NCBI RefSeq assembly: GCF_049445855.1
Contig: NZ_JBMSDV010000001.1
Coordinates: forward strand, 1 to 64,000
Direction of reading: 5' to 3'
Origin: JAGOCV01 sp049445855
GTDB taxonomy: Bacteria; Pseudomonadota; Gammaproteobacteria; Burkholderiales; Burkholderiaceae_C
Length of the DNA stretch: 64,000 nucleotides
The first letter of the stretch is position 1. Each line of letters begins with the position of its first letter. The translations under genes were made by a program, and so were the position numbers. The notes below the pieces were generated by a model. It made no database searches. It saw nothing but the letters and a program-made list of their open reading frames with translations, and had not been told where the DNA came from. Below, piece after piece: positions 61,927 to 64,000 of the stretch.

Positions 61927-62924
61927 TGCCGGGCAATCTTTGCGCGGGTGATGACGTCGGACCAGCGCCTGATTTCGCCGTCCAGCTGTTCTCCAAGTTG
62001 CTCGGGCGTGCTGCCCTGGGCGACGAGGTTGAGGTCCAGCAGCTTCTTGCGCACGTCCGGCTGGTTCAGAACGGCCTGCAGTTCGCGGTTGAGCCGCGCG
62101 ACCACCTCGCGCGGGGTCTTCGCCGGTGCCGACAGGCCGTTCCACGACGACACATTGAAACCGGCGAGGTTGCCGCCCGATTCACGGACCGAGGGCACAT
62201 CGGGCAGTTGCTGCGCGCGCTTGTCTCCGAGGATCGCGAGCGGTCGCAACGCCTTGGCGTTGATCTGCGGCATCAGCGGCCCGAGGATGTCCACCATGAT
62301 GTCGATCTCGCCGCCACGCACCGCCGTGATGACCGGCGGTGTGCCGTTGAACGGTACCACCTGGGCGTCGATGCCGGCCGTGGCCTTGAACAGCTCGGCC
62401 GCCAGGTTCTGCGTGGTGCCCACGTTGGGCGTGCCGATGTTGAGCTTGCCGGGGTTGGCGCGTGCATAGGTCAGCACATCGGCCAGCGACTTGAAACGCC
62501 CGCCTTCGTTGGCGGCAATGGCCAGATCGAAACTCGCCAGGCGCGAGACGGGCGTGAAGTCCTTCAGCGTGTCGAAGGGCAGCGACTTGAAGAGCGCGGC
62601 GCTCACCGCCGTGCCGCTGGAGACGAGCAGCAAGGTGTGCCCGTCCGGTTCCGCGCGCGACACCAGTTCGCCCGCCACGACACCGCCCGCGCTGGGCCGG
62701 TTGTCGATGACCACGGGTTGACCCATCGCATCGGACAGTTTCTGCCCCACCGTACGCGCCGTGATGTCGGCCGCGCCGCCTGCCGCATTGGGCACGACGA
62801 TGCGGATGGGACGTTGCGAGAGCGGCTGCGCGAATGAAGGACCTGCCGCCAATGCGAAGCCTGCGATCAGCAGTTCGCGACGGACATGGGAAACGGGGGA
62901 TGAAGCTGGGGTGGAACGCGTCAT
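61923..62924 (-). CDS. Bug/TctC-family substrate-binding protein
   Basis: A 333-residue periplasmic receptor. Signal peptide with Arg15-Arg16 and cleavage-like site at residue 32 (SFA/Q), then RPIRIVVPNAAGGAADITAR, VVIDNRPSAGGVVAGELV and the late GLSAPAKTPREVVARLN of the family. No tctA/tctB nearby; the stop overlaps the GTG of an AEC permease. The ligand is unknown; a dicarboxylate or aromatic acid would fit the setting. Confidence 0.9.
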   Translation of the reverse strand: MTRSTPASSPVSHVRRELLIAGFALAAGPSFAQPLSQRPIRIVVPNAAGGAADITARTVGQKLSDAMGQPVVIDNRPSAGGVVAGELVSRAEPDGHTLLLVSSGTAVSAALFKSLPFDTLKDFTPVSRLASFDLAIAANEGGRFKSLADVLTYARANPGKLNIGTPNVGTTQNLAAELFKATAGIDAQVVPFNGTPPVITAVRGGEIDIMVDILGPLMPQINAKALRPLAILGDKRAQQLPDVPSVRESGGNLAGFNVSSWNGLSAPAKTPREVVARLNRELQAVLNQPDVRKKLLDLNLVAQGSTPEQLGEQLDGEIRRWSDVITRAKIARQ

Positions 62925-63000
62925 GAAGCGGAAGTCTACCCCTGCACTGCCAGCCCTGCGAGCAGCGCCTGCCGAGGCGACCTCTTTGCCGGGCGCGACC

Positions 63001-64000
63001 TCAGGCCAGCGTGTAAGCCGTCTTCACCACCGTGAAGAACTCCTGCGCGTAGCGCCCCTGCTCGCGCGGGCCGTAGCTCGAACCCTTGCGGCCGCCGAAG
63101 GGCACGTGGTAGTCCACACCCGCCGTCGGCAGGTTCACCATCACCATGCCCGCCTGGCTGTGGCGCTTGAAGTGCGTCGCGTATTTCAGGCTGGTTGTCG
63201 CGATGCCGGCAGAAAGACCGAACGGCGTGTCATTGGCCATGGCCAGCGCTTCCTCGTAATCCTTCACACGGATGACACTCGCCACCGGCCCGAAGATCTC
63301 TTCGCGGTTGATGCGCATCGACGCCGCGCTTTCGCTGAAGAGCGCAGGCGCCATGTAGAAGCCGTCCGTCGCCAGCTTCAGCCGCTCGCCGCCCACGGCC
63401 AGCGTTGCGCCTTCGCTCTTGCCGATCTCGATGTAGCCCAGGTCCTGCTCCAGCTGGCTCTGGCTCGACACCGGTCCGATGTCCGTTCCCTGCGCCAGCG
63501 CATCGCCCACCTTGATCTTCGCCATGCGTTCCCTCATGGCCGCGATGAATTTCGGATAGATGCCCTCGGTCACGATCAGCCGGCTGGATGCGGTGCAACG
63601 CTGCCCCGTCGAATAGAACGCCGACTGCACCGCCAGCTCCACCGCCTGGTTCAGATCGGCGTCGTCCAGCACCACCTGCGGGTTCTTGCCGCCCATTTCG
63701 AGTTGCACCTTCTTGAGGTTCTGCGCGCACTGCAACGCAATGCGTCCACCCACGCCCGTGGACCCGGTGAAGCTGATGGCCGCCACGCCCGGATGGTTGA
63801 CCAGCACGTCGCCGATGACGCTGCCGCGCCCCATGACGAGGTTGAACACGCCCGCAGGAATGCCGCTGCGCGAGATGATGTCCGCCAGCGCCCATGCGCA
63901 GCCGGGCACGAGGTCGGCCGGCTTGATCACCACGCAGTTGCCGAAGGCGAGCGCGGGCGCGATCTTCCACGCGGGAATGGCGATCGGAAAGTTCCACGGC
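63001..64000 (-). CDS. aldehyde dehydrogenase (5' end outside the window)
   Basis: C-terminal ~330 residues of an NAD(P)-dependent ALDH; the reading frame continues past base 64000 (PWNFPIAIPAWK is still in frame at the edge), so the start is missing. The general base is in LEMGGKNPQVV and the nucleophile in TGQRCTASSRLIV. The ALDH fold is intact to the stop at 63001. Closest in type to 2-oxoglutarate-semialdehyde/succinate-semialdehyde dehydrogenases, but substrate cannot be fixed from this part. Confidence 0.93.
   Translation of the reverse strand, partial: PWNFPIAIPAWKIAPALAFGNCVVIKPADLVPGCAWALADIISRSGIPAGVFNLVMGRGSVIGDVLVNHPGVAAISFTGSTGVGGRIALQCAQNLKKVQLEMGGKNPQVVLDDADLNQAVELAVQSAFYSTGQRCTASSRLIVTEGIYPKFIAAMRERMAKIKVGDALAQGTDIGPVSSQSQLEQDLGYIEIGKSEGATLAVGGERLKLATDGFYMAPALFSESAASMRINREEIFGPVASVIRVKDYEEALAMANDTPFGLSAGIATTSLKYATHFKRHSQAGMVMVNLPTAGVDYHVPFGGRKGSSYGPREQGRYAQEFFTVVKTAYTLA

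Overview
This window looks like a chromosomal segment of a high-GC betaproteobacterium, most likely order Burkholderiales and probably Comamonadaceae or a close relative. The reasons are: dense high-GC coding, several orphan Bug/TctC-type solute receptors, a protocatechuate 4,5-cleavage (lig/pmd) operon with a LysR regulator, a RpoD with a long Lys/Ala/Pro-rich N-terminus, and a recR-ybaB-dnaX cluster next to the SRP RNA gene. The assignment is inferred from gene content, not from a phylogenetic marker search. No tRNA, rRNA, CRISPR array, insertion sequence or prophage was recognised.

Layout. 1-750: a lower-GC edge with two overlapping small membrane-protein genes. 850-4361: an operon of a Bug receptor, a PuuE-like deacetylase/allantoinase homologue, a GntR regulator and an Asp/Glu/hydantoin-type racemase, with a GntR-like palindrome upstream; it looks like ureide or hydantoin catabolism. 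4378-7140: a convergent SsuABC/TauABC-type importer. 7260-10518: a MAPEG protein, then recR, ybaB and dnaX. dnaX carries an A9 run with stop codons waiting in both alternative frames, a candidate site for making the short gamma subunit. 10589-11860: a divergent PurM paralogue and the 4.5S RNA gene. 11963-15087: an arsenic operon (arsR, arsC, acr3, MFS) whose promoter, operator and start codon are superimposed. 15113-19399: an antiporter, a two-component pair and a VWA protein. 19489-26578: a BaiN-like flavoprotein and addA/addB in a translationally coupled run. 26667-28802: trxA, rho, rpmE. 28914-34662: a GT-C-like membrane protein, a MATE exporter, a 3-hydroxyacyl-CoA-dehydrogenase-like SDR behind a 20-bp palindrome, and a lipoprotein gamma-glutamyltransferase. 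34673-39136: dnaG and rpoD.

39161-49773 is the most system-like accessory locus. It holds a XRE-cupin regulator, a divergent D-amino-acid-oxidase-like flavoprotein, an M81 (MlrC-like) metallopeptidase, a complete dipeptide-type ABC importer and an N-acyl-D-amino-acid deacylase. Three copies of a 14-bp TTGC-N6-GCAA palindrome lie in the divergent promoter. Together they read as uptake and degradation of D-amino-acid-containing peptides or N-acyl-D-amino acids. 50732-51438 is a PIN/AbrB-type toxin-antitoxin pair under a near-ideal palindrome. 51454-53779 holds an aldo/keto reductase and a coupled GIY-YIG / MarR / unknown trio.

53937-60025 encodes protocatechuate 4,5-cleavage from ring opening to pyruvate plus oxaloacetate (LigJ, LigK, LigI, a single-chain LigA-LigB dioxygenase, LigC) with a divergent LysR regulator. 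60036-64000 holds RidA, an unknown protein, a Bug receptor overlapping an AEC permease, and the 3' part of an aldehyde dehydrogenase that runs off the window.
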